64,000 nt of DNA. Origin: Sphingomonas sp. IC081 (lineage in GTDB: Bacteria > Pseudomonadota > Alphaproteobacteria > Sphingomonadales > Sphingomonadaceae). Below, piece after piece: positions 17,881-26,632 of the stretch. Position 1 is the first letter of the stretch, and each line of letters begins with the position of its first letter. The stretch lies in contig NZ_CP029761.1 in the NCBI RefSeq assembly GCF_006874585.1, positions 1,375,001-1,439,000 of the forward strand. The letters are read 5' to 3'. The notes below the pieces were generated by a model. It made no database searches and had not been told where the DNA came from. It saw only the letters and a program-made list of their open reading frames with translations. The translations under genes and the position numbers were made by a program.

Positions 17881-18270
17881 ATGTCCGATACCGGTTCCGA
17901 GATTTCCAAGGCCGAGCGCGAGCAAGGTTCTGCTTTCCTTCCCAAGTTCGACGCGCAGGGGCTGGTGATCGGCATCGCGGTGGACGCCCTGACCCGGGAA
18001 ATCCTGATGGTGGCGTTCATGGATGCCGAAGCTCTGGCGCGTACGCGTGAGACCGGGCTTGCCCATTTCCATTCGCGCTCGCGCGGGAAGCTGTGGCTGA
18101 AGGGCGAGACTTCCGGCCATGTGCTGCGGGTCGAGGAGATCCGAGTCGATTGCGACCAGGACGCGATCGAACTGCGGGTCCGGCCGGAAGGCCCTGCCTG
18201 CCATACCGGAGCGCGCAGCTGCTTTTATCGTCGCCTCACTGGCGAAGGACTCGAATCGGTAGAGGGCTGA
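17881..18270 (+). CDS. hisI: Phosphoribosyl-AMP cyclohydrolase
   Basis: A 129-residue monofunctional HisI, which opens the purine ring of phosphoribosyl-AMP in histidine biosynthesis. Family motifs are all present: ILMVAFMDAEALARTRETG, AHFHSRSRGKLWLKGETSGH, RVDCDQDA and CHTGARSCFYR. The zinc-binding cysteines lie in the last two. It lacks a fused HisE domain and stands alone, away from other his genes in this window. The ATG at 17881 gives the family-like N-terminus (MSDTGSE); an upstream in-frame start would add 11 residues within an AT-rich leader that probably carries the promoter. Confidence 0.95.
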   Translation: MSDTGSEISKAEREQGSAFLPKFDAQGLVIGIAVDALTREILMVAFMDAEALARTRETGLAHFHSRSRGKLWLKGETSGHVLRVEEIRVDCDQDAIELRVRPEGPACHTGARSCFYRRLTGEGLESVEG

Positions 18271-18676
18271 AGGATTTGCGGGCTCGCTCCGGGCCTGCAA
18301 GTTCATCGCGCAAGAAATGCATATAGAACAGTCTGTTTCAGGCTTATCTGTTCAATTCAGCATGTTAGGCTGAAATTGAGAGGGCCTTCGATTGGCCCGA
18401 TCCGACGGACGTATCGTCGCAACGCGCTCGCATGCTGCACTGCGAAAGGGAAGGCTCCCGGTTGGCAGTGGTGATTGGCGCGCGATCCCTATTGCCCTGC
18501 GATAATTGCAAAAACTGTTTTTCGACTGTCCCGTGGCCGGTGTCTTGCCCCTTCACCGGCCGAGGGAAGACTCGTGCCTGCTGACCGGAACCGGCGCGGG
18601 TCGACTTGGGGCAGCGAAGGAGAGGTCGTCGGCCTGGAAAGGTCGTTCGGGGCGCAAAGAAGGAAGGGAAAACCTC
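18271..18676. other. Gene-free stretch between hisI and a small exported protein
   Basis: About 400 bases with no convincing reading frame. It is less GC-rich than its surroundings around 18310-18380, where an imperfect hairpin is seen (CAATTCAGC ... GCTGAAATTG). A second hairpin, GGCCGGTG/CACCGGCC, lies at about 18535-18562, preceded by AAAAACTGTTTTT. This could be a long 5' leader of the next gene or hold a small RNA; I cannot assign it. Confidence 0.4.
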
Positions 18677-18937
18677 ATGATGCAACGTCTAACCGTTACT
18701 GCCGCCGCCTTGGGCCTGCTGGCAGTCGCTCCAACCGCCGCCATGGCGGGGGAGAAGGCCGCTCAATCGACGCTGAGCGCGTCGAAGCTCAAGCTGGCTG
18801 CGCTGACCGGGGATTTCGGCAGGAGCAAAGGCTGGCAGGGCAGCCGGCACGGCAACAAGTGGGGCAACAGCGGCGACCACCGCAATGACGGGGATCATCG
18901 TCCCCCCGTCGGCGGAAACAAGTCCAACGGCTGCTGA
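18677..18937 (+). CDS. Small exported Gly/Asn/His-rich protein
   Basis: An 86-residue protein with a clear Sec signal peptide (MMQRLTVTAAALGLLAVAPTAAMA, cleavage before GEK). The mature part of about 62 residues has a short helical stretch (STLSASKLKLAALTGDF). It ends in a Gly/Asn/His/Asp-rich segment (GSRHGNKWGNSGDHRNDGDHR) and a single C-terminal cysteine. No family is recognised. A GGAAGGGAA ribosome-binding site stands 8-10 bases before the ATG, supporting translation. The tail composition suggests metal or surface binding, but this is only an impression. A terminator hairpin follows. Confidence 0.7.
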   Translation: MMQRLTVTAAALGLLAVAPTAAMAGEKAAQSTLSASKLKLAALTGDFGRSKGWQGSRHGNKWGNSGDHRNDGDHRPPVGGNKSNGC

Positions 18938-18953
18938 CAGGCCATGAGACGGA

Positions 18954-18981
18954 CCGTGGCTGCCTCGAGGGGCAGCCACGG
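18954..18981. terminator. Hairpin between convergent genes
   Basis: An 11-bp stem CCGTGGCTGCC/GGCAGCCACGG lies between the small exported protein (plus) and the dienelactone hydrolase (minus). No T-run, but its position fits a shared terminator. Confidence 0.55.
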
Positions 18982-18996
18982 CCTATATCCTGGCGT

Positions 18997-19704
18997 TCAG
19001 TCCAGAACTTCGTCGAACAGCGAAAGCATCGCGGCCCAACTTTGACGGTCGGCACTGGCGTCGTAACCGAGGGCGGCCATGCCGCGTTCGTCGCTGCCGC
19101 GGTCGGTGAAGCCGTGGCGCACGCCGGAATAGGCGTGGAAGTGCCAGTTGGCCCCGGCCTTGTCCATTTCCTCCCAGAAGCCGATGACCTGTTCGCGCGG
19201 GACCAGCGGATCGGCATCGCCGTGACAGATCAGGATGCGCGGGCGGATCGTGCCCGGTTCCGCGGGATTGCGCGTTGCCAGCGTGCCGTGGAAGCTGACC
19301 GCGGCCAGCAGGTCCTGGCCGTCGCGTGCGGCCTCGAGAACCGCCTGACCGCCCATGCAGTAGCCCACGCCGAGCATCGGCAGGCCTTGCGCTTCGGGCA
19401 GCGCGCGCATCGCCGCGATGGCAGCGGCGATGCGGCCACGGTAATGGCCGTTGTCGGCGCGCAGCGTGTCGGCCAGCGGGAACGAGGCCTCGAAGCTGGC
19501 GACGGGCTCACCATAAAAGTCGGCGACGAGCGTAAGGTAACCAAGCTCCGCCAGCATCTTCGCGCGGCGTTCCATCGGCGCGTTGACGTTGGCGATGGTC
19601 GGGAAGAGGATGACCGCAGCGCGGACCTCGCCCGAGGGGCGGGCCAGCCAGCCAGTCAGCTGCTGACCGGCGTGGCTGTAGGCGATGGCGTCCATCCCGC
19701 TCAT
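18997..19704 (-). CDS. Dienelactone hydrolase family protein
   Basis: A 235-residue alpha/beta hydrolase of the dienelactone hydrolase family. The triad is visible: Cys nucleophile in GYCMGGQA (C116), Asp in HGDADPLVP (about D165) and His in VRHGFTD (about H197). The cysteine nucleophile and motif spacing are those of carboxymethylenebutenolidase-like enzymes of aromatic degradation, but many homologues have unknown substrates. No other aromatic-degradation genes are nearby. Its ATG overlaps the cysK stop (ATGA at 19701-19704), making it the last gene of an MFS-cysK-hydrolase operon. Confidence 0.88.
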   Translation of the reverse strand: MSGMDAIAYSHAGQQLTGWLARPSGEVRAAVILFPTIANVNAPMERRAKMLAELGYLTLVADFYGEPVASFEASFPLADTLRADNGHYRGRIAAAIAAMRALPEAQGLPMLGVGYCMGGQAVLEAARDGQDLLAAVSFHGTLATRNPAEPGTIRPRILICHGDADPLVPREQVIGFWEEMDKAGANWHFHAYSGVRHGFTDRGSDERGMAALGYDASADRQSWAAMLSLFDEVLD

Positions 19705-20618
19705 TCCGGCAGGAAGTCCGGCACCGAGAGATAACGCTCGCCGGTGTCGTAGTTGAAGCCGACCACGCGCGAGCCTTCGGGCAGCGAGGGCAGCTTCTGG
19801 GCAATGGCGGCCAGCGTTGCGCCCGAACTGATGCCGACCAGCATGCCTTCCTCGGTCGCGCAGCGGCGTGCCCATTCCTTGGCGTCGGCCGGGTCGACCT
19901 GGATGGCGCCGTCGATCGACTGGGTGTGCAGGTTGCCGGGGATGAAGCCGGCGCCGATGCCCTGGATCGGGTGCGGGCCGGGCTGGCCGCCGGAAATCAC
20001 CGGCGAAAGCGTCGGTTCCACGGCATAGGCCTTGAGCGAGGGCCAGGACGCCTTGAGCGTCTCGGCGCAGCCGGTGAGGTGACCGCCGGTGCCGACGCCG
20101 GTGATCAGCACGTCGACCGGGGTCTCGGCGAAGTCCGCGAGGATTTCCTGCGCGGTCGTCTTCACGTGGGCGGCGACGTTGGCAGGGTTGTCGAACTGCT
20201 GCGGCATCCACGAGCCGGGGGTTTCGGCGATGAGCTCGCGCGCGCGCTCGATCGCGCCCTTCATGCCCTTTTCGCGCGGTGTCAGGTCGAAGCTGGCGCC
20301 ATAGGCCAGCATCAGGCGACGGCGCTCGATCGACATCGATTCGGGCATGACAAGGACCAGCTTGTAGCCCTTGACCGCCGCGACCATGGCAAGACCGATG
20401 CCGGTGTTGCCAGAGGTCGGCTCGATGATGGTGCCGCCAGGCTTCAGGGTACCGTCGGCCTCGGCGGCCTCGATCATGGCAAGCGCGATGCGGTCCTTGA
20501 TCGAACCGCCCGGATTGCCGCGCTCCGCCTTGATCCAGACCTCATGGTCCGGGAACAGGCGCGAGAGGCGGATATGCGGGGTATTGCCGATGGTGGCGAG
20601 GATGCTGTCGGCCTTCAT
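19701..20618 (-). CDS. cysK: Cysteine synthase A (O-acetylserine sulfhydrylase)
   Basis: A 305-residue PLP-dependent fold-type II enzyme that makes cysteine from O-acetylserine and sulfide. The PLP lysine is in GGSIKDR (about K41), the substrate loop is [11 protein letters not shown], the phosphate loop is [11 protein letters not shown], and GISSGA precedes the C-terminus. This pattern fits CysK better than cystathionine synthase. I use the ATG at 20618 (MKADSI), which overlaps the MFS stop as ATGA; a TTG at 20633 is less likely. Length is close to the usual 310-320. Downstream it overlaps the dienelactone hydrolase. Confidence 0.94.
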   Translation of the reverse strand: MKADSILATIGNTPHIRLSRLFPDHEVWIKAERGNPGGSIKDRIALAMIEAAEADGTLKPGGTIIEPTSGNTGIGLAMVAAVKGYKLVLVMPESMSIERRRLMLAYGASFDLTPREKGMKGAIERARELIAETPGSWMPQQFDNPANVAAHVKTTAQEILADFAETPVDVLITGVGTGGHLTGCAETLKASWPSLKAYAVEPTLSPVISGGQPGPHPIQGIGAGFIPGNLHTQSIDGAIQVDPADAKEWARRCATEEGMLVGISSGATLAAIAQKLPSLPEGSRVVGFNYDTGERYLSVPDFLPE

Positions 20619-21931
20619 TGCTCTTGCTCCCAACGTGGTGCGAAGGTTCGGGCCCGGCGGATCTCGGGGAAGCCCCAGGCCCAGATTGCGGTAATGACTA
20701 TGGCAGCGGTGCCGCCGAAGACAACTGCGCCGGTTGCACCCAGAAGTGCGGCGGCGACACCCGACTGCATCTCGCCAAGCTCGTTCGAGGCGGAGATGGC
20801 GAGCCCGGAAATGGCGGAAACGCGCCCGCGCTTGTCATCAGGCGTGCGCAGCTGGACCAGCGAGCTGCGGATGAACACCGAGATCATGTCCGCCGCGCCG
20901 ATCAGCGCGAGGAAGCCCAGCGAGACGGCAAAGCTGCGCGACAGGCCAAAGCCCAGCGTCATCGCGCCGTAGGCGGCGACCGACACGAGCATCTTGACGC
21001 CGACGTTCCTCGCCAGCGGGCGGAACGAGAGCCAGAGCGCGACGACGGCGGCGCCGGCGGCCGTCGCCGCGCGCATCTGGCCGAGCCCCTCGGGGCCGAC
21101 GTGCAGGATGTCGCGCGCGAACACCGGCATCAGCGCGGTGGCCCCGCCCAGCAGCACCGCGAAGAGATCCAGCGTGATGCAGCCGAGCAGGAAGCGTTCG
21201 CTCCAGATGAAGTGGAAGCCATCGACGATCTGGCGCAGCGGGTGCGCCTTGCGCGCATCCACGGGCACCGGCGGAATGTTGCGGATTGCCAGGATATTGA
21301 GCGCGGCAAGCGCCATGAGCGCGGCCGCGACCCAGTAGGGGGAGGCGTGGTGGCTGGCGAAGAGGAAACCGAAGGCCGCAGGGCCGACGATCGTACCTGC
21401 CTGCATGGCGATCGAGTTGAAGCCGATCGCGCGGGGGATCAGGCTGCTTGGCACGATGTTGGGGGCGATCGCGCTCATCGAGGGGGCGACAAAGACGCGC
21501 ACGGCGCCGTGTACCGCGGCAAAGATGTAGAGTGCGGGCAGGCTGCGCCAGTCGAGCGTGGTGGTGATGCCGAGGCCGAGCGCGACGAGGATGTCGATGC
21601 CCATGGCAAGGCCGGCCACCCGGCGCCGGTCGAACCGGTCGGCGATGACGCCGGAAATCGGGGTCAGCAGGAAGATCGGCAGGAACTGTGCAAAGCCCAG
21701 CAGGCCAAGCTGGAACGAGGCCTGGGTGATCGACATGCCATAGTCGCTGCGGGCGACGTCATAGAGCTGGTAGCCGATGATGACGACCATGCCGGTCGAG
21801 GCCAGTACCTGGAAAAACCGGGCAAGCCAGAACTTGCGGTAATCGGCGATGCGCAGCGGGGATGTTGGTGGGGATGGGGGCTGCGCTGGGGCGGCTGCAG
21901 GGGAAGGGGGCGTATTCACGTCGGGCTGCAT
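20615..21931 (-). CDS. MFS transporter, EntS/MFS_3-like exporter
   Basis: A membrane protein of about 438 residues with some 12 hydrophobic segments and the MFS loop-2/3 signature [18 protein letters not shown] Pro/Ala-rich cytoplasmic N-terminus precedes the first helix ([20 protein letters not shown]). The pattern ([59 protein letters not shown]) is that of the enterobactin exporter EntS-like group. Its place just downstream of a TonB-dependent receptor is suggestive, but export of a metallophore is unproven. The ATG at 21931 is preferred over a TTG at 21955. It overlaps cysK by 4 bases. Confidence 0.88.
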   Translation of the reverse strand: MQPDVNTPPSPAAAPAQPPSPPTSPLRIADYRKFWLARFFQVLASTGMVVIIGYQLYDVARSDYGMSITQASFQLGLLGFAQFLPIFLLTPISGVIADRFDRRRVAGLAMGIDILVALGLGITTTLDWRSLPALYIFAAVHGAVRVFVAPSMSAIAPNIVPSSLIPRAIGFNSIAMQAGTIVGPAAFGFLFASHHASPYWVAAALMALAALNILAIRNIPPVPVDARKAHPLRQIVDGFHFIWSERFLLGCITLDLFAVLLGGATALMPVFARDILHVGPEGLGQMRAATAAGAAVVALWLSFRPLARNVGVKMLVSVAAYGAMTLGFGLSRSFAVSLGFLALIGAADMISVFIRSSLVQLRTPDDKRGRVSAISGLAISASNELGEMQSGVAAALLGATGAVVFGGTAAIVITAIWAWGFPEIRRARTFAPRWEQEQ

Positions 21932-21994
21932 GGCAGCATGACCGGCGCTTGCCAAGTCATGCTGCCATGGGGAGCCGATAGGTTATGTTTGGGA

Positions 21995-24106
21995 TCAATA
22001 AGTAAACCGCGCGGTGAGGCGCACGTCACGGCCGGCGATCGGCACGAAGTCGCGCGTTTCCGAGGCGGCGAGGCGGCCCGTTGCGTCGAGCAGGTTGTCG
22101 GCGGCGAGGATCAGCGAGAGCGGGCCGTCCTGGCCCATCGGGCGCCAGGTGGCGCTGAGGTTGACGAGCGTGAAGGCGCTGGTCGGGTTCTCGTTCTCGG
22201 TCACGCGGTCCTGCTTGGCATTCCATTCCACTTCCCCGCGCAGGGTGACGGCCGGCGAATCGAATTCGAGGCCGCCGCGCGTGCGCAGCGGGGGAATGCG
22301 GGGTACCGGGCCCATGTTGACCAGCTTGGCATGGGTATAGTCGACCCCGCCGTCGGCCTTGAGCGCGTTGTCGCCCCAGCGTGCGAAGGTCAGCGCGCCT
22401 TCAGCCTCGATGCCGCGGAAGCGGGCGGGGGCCTGGAGGTACTGGTAGACCGGGAAGTCCTCGATCACTTCGCCGGTCGGAACGGCGGTGATGAAGTTGT
22501 CGAAGTTGGTGCCGAACAGGGTGACCGAGCCGACAAAGGCGCCACCATTGTAGCGCAGTCCCGCCTCGACGGTGTTGCTCTTCTCGACCGTGAAGTTCGG
22601 GTTGCCGCGTTCGTAGGACTGGGTGGCGTCATGCAGGCCGTCGACGAAGAGTTCCTCGGCCGACGGTGCGCGTTCGCCGTGCGAGAAGTTGGCCGAGAAG
22701 GTCAGCGTGTCGGTGGCGTGCCAGGCGACACCGGCAACGGCGGCGTACTGGTCGAAATCGCGGTGCTCGGTGGCCGGGATCGTGCGGATCTGCGTGTTCT
22801 CGTAGCGCAGCGCGCCTTCGAGGTCGAAGCGGCCGACTTCCAGCTGCTGCAGCGTGAAGACCGCGAAGCGGTTGGTGTTGTTGTCCGGCAGCAGGGCCTC
22901 GTCGCCGCTGATGTCGAGGCGCGAGGACGAGTACTGGACACCGGTCGAGCCGCTCCAGATGCCGCGCTTGGCCTGGTCGGCCTGGAGGCGCACTTCCACG
23001 GCCTGGTTGTGGAACTGGGTGCCGATGTCGCCGTCCTCGATCTCGGCGTGCTCGTAGTCGCCATAGGCGCCGCGCACTTCGAGGCGCTTGAGGAAGCCGG
23101 TGAGGTTGAGCCCGGCGCGCAGGTCGACGCGGGTCTGGCGCAGCGAGATGCTGGTGGCCTCGGGATCGGTCGAGGGACGCGGCGGGATGCCGTAGTCGGT
23201 GGCGAGACGCTGCACCGAGACGCCGATGTCGCCGCCGTCGTCGATGAAGGCGAGGCCGCCGCCGTAGCTCCAGCCCTCGGTGCCGCTGTTGGCGATCTTG
23301 CCCTTGGCGTTGGCCTGCTCGGTGAGCGTGGCGGCGCCGGTCAGGTCGCCGGCGGCGGCAAGGTCGCTCGCCTGGGTCAGCGTTTCGGCGCGCAGTTCGG
23401 GCGAGAGCACGTGGCCGCCGACGTGGAGGTCATCGCTGTGGTAGTAAGAAGCGTCGAAGTGGGCAACGAGGCGGCTGGCAAGGCGCACGTTGGTGGCAAT
23501 GCCGCCGTTCACCATGTCGGCGGCGGTGCCGAAGGAACCCAGCGCGTCGACGGTGAAGGCCTTGTCCGGCACGCTGCGCGGGATGCGCTTGTCCACCGCG
23601 TTGACGGCGCCGCCCGAGGGATCGCTGGCGTAAAGCAGGACGCGGGGGCCGTGGAGCACTTCGACACGCTCGACATTGAGCGTGTCGAGCGAGACGGCGT
23701 GGTCGGCCGACACCGAGGAGGCATCGAGCGAGCCGATGCCGTCAAGCAGCACCTGCACGCGCGGACCGTCAAAACCGCGCAGGACCGGGCGCGAGACACC
23801 CGGCGCGAAGCCGGTGCTGGAGACGCCGGGCAGGCTTGCCAGCATTTCGCCGATCTGCGGCTTGATGTCGCGGGTCAGTGCCTCACCGGTCAGCACCACG
23901 GGCGCGCTGATCGGATCGGCATTGCCGGAGATCACGCGGCCGGTGACGATGATTTCCGGGCCGTTTTCCTGCGGATGAGCGCTGTCTGCAGTCGCGGCAG
24001 CGTCAGCGTCAGCGGCAAATGCGGCTCCCGGTGCGGCAAGCAGGGCAGTGGTGGCAAGGGCGCCGGCAGAGGCCAGCAGGGCGATTCGGGCTTGGGGCGT
24101 CTTCAT
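21995..24106 (-). CDS. TonB-dependent outer-membrane receptor (ZnuD-like)
   Basis: A 703-residue outer-membrane transporter that uses TonB energy. A signal peptide (cleavage near AFA-AD, about residue 31) is followed by a TonB-box-like GPEIIVTGR. The plug (PQIGEMLASLPGVSSTGFAPGVSRPVLRGFDGPRVQVLLDGIGSLD, then VERVEVLHGPRVLLYASDPSGGAVN) leads into a 22-strand barrel. It ends RDVRLTARFTY, with the C-terminal aromatic needed for outer-membrane insertion. Segments such as YYHSDDLHVGGHV and YEHAEIEDGDIGTQFHNQ are rich in His and acids, recalling the ZnuD-type zinc/metal receptors; metal specificity is inference. Upstream ATG codons were rejected because they precede a good signal peptide. Confidence 0.9.
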   Translation of the reverse strand: MKTPQARIALLASAGALATTALLAAPGAAFAADADAAATADSAHPQENGPEIIVTGRVISGNADPISAPVVLTGEALTRDIKPQIGEMLASLPGVSSTGFAPGVSRPVLRGFDGPRVQVLLDGIGSLDASSVSADHAVSLDTLNVERVEVLHGPRVLLYASDPSGGAVNAVDKRIPRSVPDKAFTVDALGSFGTAADMVNGGIATNVRLASRLVAHFDASYYHSDDLHVGGHVLSPELRAETLTQASDLAAAGDLTGAATLTEQANAKGKIANSGTEGWSYGGGLAFIDDGGDIGVSVQRLATDYGIPPRPSTDPEATSISLRQTRVDLRAGLNLTGFLKRLEVRGAYGDYEHAEIEDGDIGTQFHNQAVEVRLQADQAKRGIWSGSTGVQYSSSRLDISGDEALLPDNNTNRFAVFTLQQLEVGRFDLEGALRYENTQIRTIPATEHRDFDQYAAVAGVAWHATDTLTFSANFSHGERAPSAEELFVDGLHDATQSYERGNPNFTVEKSNTVEAGLRYNGGAFVGSVTLFGTNFDNFITAVPTGEVIEDFPVYQYLQAPARFRGIEAEGALTFARWGDNALKADGGVDYTHAKLVNMGPVPRIPPLRTRGGLEFDSPAVTLRGEVEWNAKQDRVTENENPTSAFTLVNLSATWRPMGQDGPLSLILAADNLLDATGRLAASETRDFVPIAGRDVRLTARFTY

Positions 24107-24126
24107 GGCGCCTGGGCTAGTGGTGA

Positions 24127-24141
24127 TGTTATACTGTATCA
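24127..24141 (-). promoter_or_regulatory. Zur-box-like imperfect palindrome upstream of the TonB receptor
   Basis: TGTTATACTGTATCA lies 21 bases upstream of the receptor ATG. Its left half is the TGTTATA half-site typical of Zur operators; the right half matches 5 of 7 bases of the expected inverted copy. It would fit zinc-repressed expression of the ZnuD-like receptor. It could also be just an AT-rich promoter element. Confidence 0.35.
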
Positions 24142-24193
24142 AGAGGTAATCGCAGCATGACGTAAAATTCATGTTGCAGTGCGGTGAAGATGC

Positions 24194-24240
24194 CACGCAA
24201 GAAAGCCGCCCGGAGCGGATCCGGGCGGCTTTCTTGCGTG
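24194..24240 (-). terminator. Perfect 20-bp inverted repeat downstream of the PilZ gene
   Basis: CACGCAAGAAAGCCGCCCGG is repeated inverted without mismatch around a 7-base loop. It sits between the PilZ stop and the TonB receptor promoter. T-rich bases lie inside the stem (TTTCTTG), so it works as a terminator separating the two genes. Confidence 0.75.
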
Positions 24241-24260
24241 ATGCCAATGGCTGGCAGGTG

Positions 24261-24599
24261 TTACCGGCGCGGGCGGAGGCGCGGATTGGGCTGCGTGGCG
24301 TCGACCAGCTTGAGGAAGTCGTCGATGCGGATGATGCGTTCGAACTGGAAGCCGGAGCGGCCTTCGTGCGACCAGATCAGGTGGGCCTCGATCCGTCCCA
24401 CCACGGGCAGGCGCATCACCAGCCGTTCGCCGCGATCAAGCGCAAGCTCGCCCTTGCACATGAAGCCCTGGGCGGAAAAGTTGACGATATGCAGGTGGAC
24501 ATCGCCCAGTTGGCGATGCTCGGCGATCAGCTTGTGATCGACAGGGTGGCGGGTTGCCCGCCGCTTGTCGGTTACAGAGAGCTGGGCTCCTGCACTCAT
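24261..24599 (-). CDS. PilZ domain protein
   Basis: A 112-residue single-domain PilZ protein, a likely cyclic-di-GMP receptor. The RxxxR motif region is KRRATRHPVD (about residues 12-21). The second motif is NFSAQG (D/NxSxxG, about residues 40-45), followed by the beta-barrel strands GELALDRGERLVMRLPVVGRIEAHLIW and the FERIIRIDDFLKLV helix. Cytoplasmic, no membrane segment. It stands alone between tyrS and the TonB receptor; a strong inverted repeat follows it. Its upstream region carries the 13-base element found also upstream of a TraB gene. Confidence 0.88.
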   Translation of the reverse strand: MSAGAQLSVTDKRRATRHPVDHKLIAEHRQLGDVHLHIVNFSAQGFMCKGELALDRGERLVMRLPVVGRIEAHLIWSHEGRSGFQFERIIRIDDFLKLVDATQPNPRLRPRR

Positions 24600-24627
24600 G
24601 TTCTTGTCCGCCTATTGGTTGCCGCCG

Positions 24628-24640
24628 TGAAACGGTACAG
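24628..24640 (-). promoter_or_regulatory. Shared upstream element CTGTACCGTTTCA (PilZ gene copy)
   Basis: Identical to 9939-9951. On the minus strand TTGTTT stands 17 bases before TACCGT, so a sigma-70-type promoter (TTGTTT-N17-TACCGT) is possible here, with transcription starting about 20 bases ahead of the ATG. Confidence 0.35.
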
Positions 24641-24720
24641 TGCATCAAAATGGCAAACAAACGGTAAACTTCCGGCAGGATTTTGCCGCCTGCCGGAAGT
24701 AATGCATTGATGCGGCTCTT

Positions 24721-25950
24721 TCAGGCGCCGCGCAGGATCGCGTGCTTCTTCTTGCCCAGGCTCAGCTTTCGGGTTTCGCCGGAAGCCACTTCGATCAGGA
24801 AGCCGGGATCATCCATGGTGACATCGTCCAGTTTCACGGCGCCTTCACCGATCTTGCGCTTGGCCTCGCCGTTGGAGGCGGTGAAGCCGAGTTCGGTGAG
24901 CGCCGCGCCGAGGCGAACGCCTTCGCCGGTGACGTCGAGCGTCGGCAAGTCCTGACCGAGGCCGCCGCCCGCGAACGTTGCCCTGGCGGTGGCTTCGGCG
25001 GCGACGGCAGCATCCTCGCCGCGGCACAGCCGGGTCACTTCATTGGCCAGAACGACCTTGGCATCATTGATCGCGGCGCCTTCAAGCGCTTCGAGTCGGG
25101 CGATCTCGTCCAGTGGCAGGTCGGTGAACAGGCGCAGGAACTTGCCGACGTCGCGGTCGTCGCAATTGCGCCAGTACTGCCAGAAGTCATAGCTCGGCAG
25201 CATCTCCTCGTTGAGCCAGACCGCGCCGGAGGCGCTCTTGCCCATCTTGGCGCCGTCCGCGGTGGTGAGCAGCGGCGTGGTCAGGCCGAACACTTCCTTG
25301 CCGTCCATGCGGCGGGTCAGTTCGATGCCGTTGACGATGTTGCCCCACTGGTCGGAGCCGCCCATCTGCAGGCGCACCTGCTTCTCCTTGCAGAGGTGGC
25401 GGAAGTCGTAGCCCTGCAGGATCATGTAGTTGAATTCGAGGAAGGTCATCGGCTGCTCGCGCTCGAGGCGCAGCTTGACCGAATCGAACGAGAGCATGCG
25501 GTTGACCGTGAAGTGCGTGCCCACTTCCTGGAGCAGCTGGATATAGCCGAGCTGTCCCAGCCAGTCCTGGTTGTTCACCATGACCGCGTCGGTCGGGCCG
25601 TCGCCGAACTTCAACAGGCGCGAGAAGATCGAGAAGATGCCCTTGATGTTGGTCTCGATCGTCTCGTCGGACAGCATCTTGCGGCTTTCGTCGCGCCCGG
25701 TCGGGTCGCCGATGCGGGTGGTGCCGCCGCCCATCAGCACGATCGGCTTGTGGCCGGTCTGCTGGAGGCGGCGCAGCATCATGATCTGCACGAGGCTGCC
25801 GATGTGCAGCGACGCGGCGGTCGCGTCGAAGCCGATATAGCCCGGCACGACCTGCTTCTCTGCGAGAGCGTCGAGGCCCTCGGCATCCGTCGTCTGGTGG
25901 ATGTAGCCGCGTTCTTCGAGGACGCGGAGCAGGGAAGATTTGTAGGTCAT
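24721..25950 (-). CDS. tyrS: Tyrosine--tRNA ligase
   Basis: A 409-residue class I synthetase charging tRNA-Tyr. The HIGH-type motif is in [14 protein letters not shown] (about residues 38-51). The tyrosine/ATP pocket has [26 protein letters not shown] and [10 protein letters not shown], and the KMSKS loop reads KMGKSASG (about residue 236). An S4 RNA-binding domain closes the C-terminus ([22 protein letters not shown]). Length and order are typical of bacterial TyrRS. It diverges from the DOMON-like gene. Confidence 0.98.
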   Translation of the reverse strand: MTYKSSLLRVLEERGYIHQTTDAEGLDALAEKQVVPGYIGFDATAASLHIGSLVQIMMLRRLQQTGHKPIVLMGGGTTRIGDPTGRDESRKMLSDETIETNIKGIFSIFSRLLKFGDGPTDAVMVNNQDWLGQLGYIQLLQEVGTHFTVNRMLSFDSVKLRLEREQPMTFLEFNYMILQGYDFRHLCKEKQVRLQMGGSDQWGNIVNGIELTRRMDGKEVFGLTTPLLTTADGAKMGKSASGAVWLNEEMLPSYDFWQYWRNCDDRDVGKFLRLFTDLPLDEIARLEALEGAAINDAKVVLANEVTRLCRGEDAAVAAEATARATFAGGGLGQDLPTLDVTGEGVRLGAALTELGFTASNGEAKRKIGEGAVKLDDVTMDDPGFLIEVASGETRKLSLGKKKHAILRGA

Positions 25951-26095
25951 GACCGTGCTTCTTGTTTATGGGAGCGGGGCGCCTAGCATGGGGGGCGCAG
26001 GATATGAAGCAATTGGTCGCGTTCGTGGTGATATCCGGCCGAAACCGAAGCGGTCCGGATTGCCAGCATGACCCGCGCGGCTCTACGCAGGGGCC

Positions 26096-26632
26096 ATGTC
26101 CGACCTGATCTGCCACCCCGCCCATCCGCCCGTCCTTGTCCGTTCGATGGAGGCCCGCGTGATCGGCCTCGACCAGAGCTGGCTGCGTGTGCGCTGGCGG
26201 ATCCTGGGTGCGGGCAAGCTGGTGGTTCCCGCCTTTGCGGGCAAGGGCCGGGCCGACGGGCTCTGGAACACCACCTGTTTCGAGCTGTTCCTCCAGGCGC
26301 CCGGCGCGGAGCCTTATGTCGAGATCAACCTCTCGCCGTCCGAGCGCTGGAACGCTTATGACTTTACCGCGCGCCGGGAGGGCATGAGCGAGCGGCCGAT
26401 GCCGCGCGAACCCGAATGCACGATGCGCAAGGGCTCCGACATCGCCATCTTCGATGCCGCCATTCCCGCCGCGGGCCTGCCGGACCTGCCGCTCGGCATG
26501 GGCTTCACGGCCGTGATCGAGGAAGAGGGCGGCGTGCGCAGCTTCTGGGCGCTTTCCCACAGCGGCGAGGCGCCTGACTTCCATGATCCGGCTTGCTTCA
26601 CGCAGGCGCTTGCGGCACCCACCGCGTCATGA
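26096..26632 (+). CDS. DOMON-like domain protein
   Basis: A 178-residue soluble protein that fits the DOMON-like beta-sandwich family seen in alphaproteobacteria. Motifs include ADGLWNTTCFELFLQAPGAEPYVEINLSPSERWNAYDFTARREGM and, near the end, SFWALSHSGEAPDFHDPACF. DOMON-type folds bind haem or sugars in other proteins, but no ligand residues can be assigned here. No signal peptide is visible, so it should be cytoplasmic. Its stop overlaps the start of the NamZ-like gene (ATGA at 26629-26632), suggesting the two act together. Confidence 0.8.
   Translation: MSDLICHPAHPPVLVRSMEARVIGLDQSWLRVRWRILGAGKLVVPAFAGKGRADGLWNTTCFELFLQAPGAEPYVEINLSPSERWNAYDFTARREGMSERPMPREPECTMRKGSDIAIFDAAIPAAGLPDLPLGMGFTAVIEEEGGVRSFWALSHSGEAPDFHDPACFTQALAAPTAS

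Noticed and set aside
20618..24160. A 1180-codon plus-strand frame opposite the MFS and TonB receptor genes
   Set aside because: Low-complexity Arg/Gly/Glu composition, no motifs; the opposite strand carries clear protein families.
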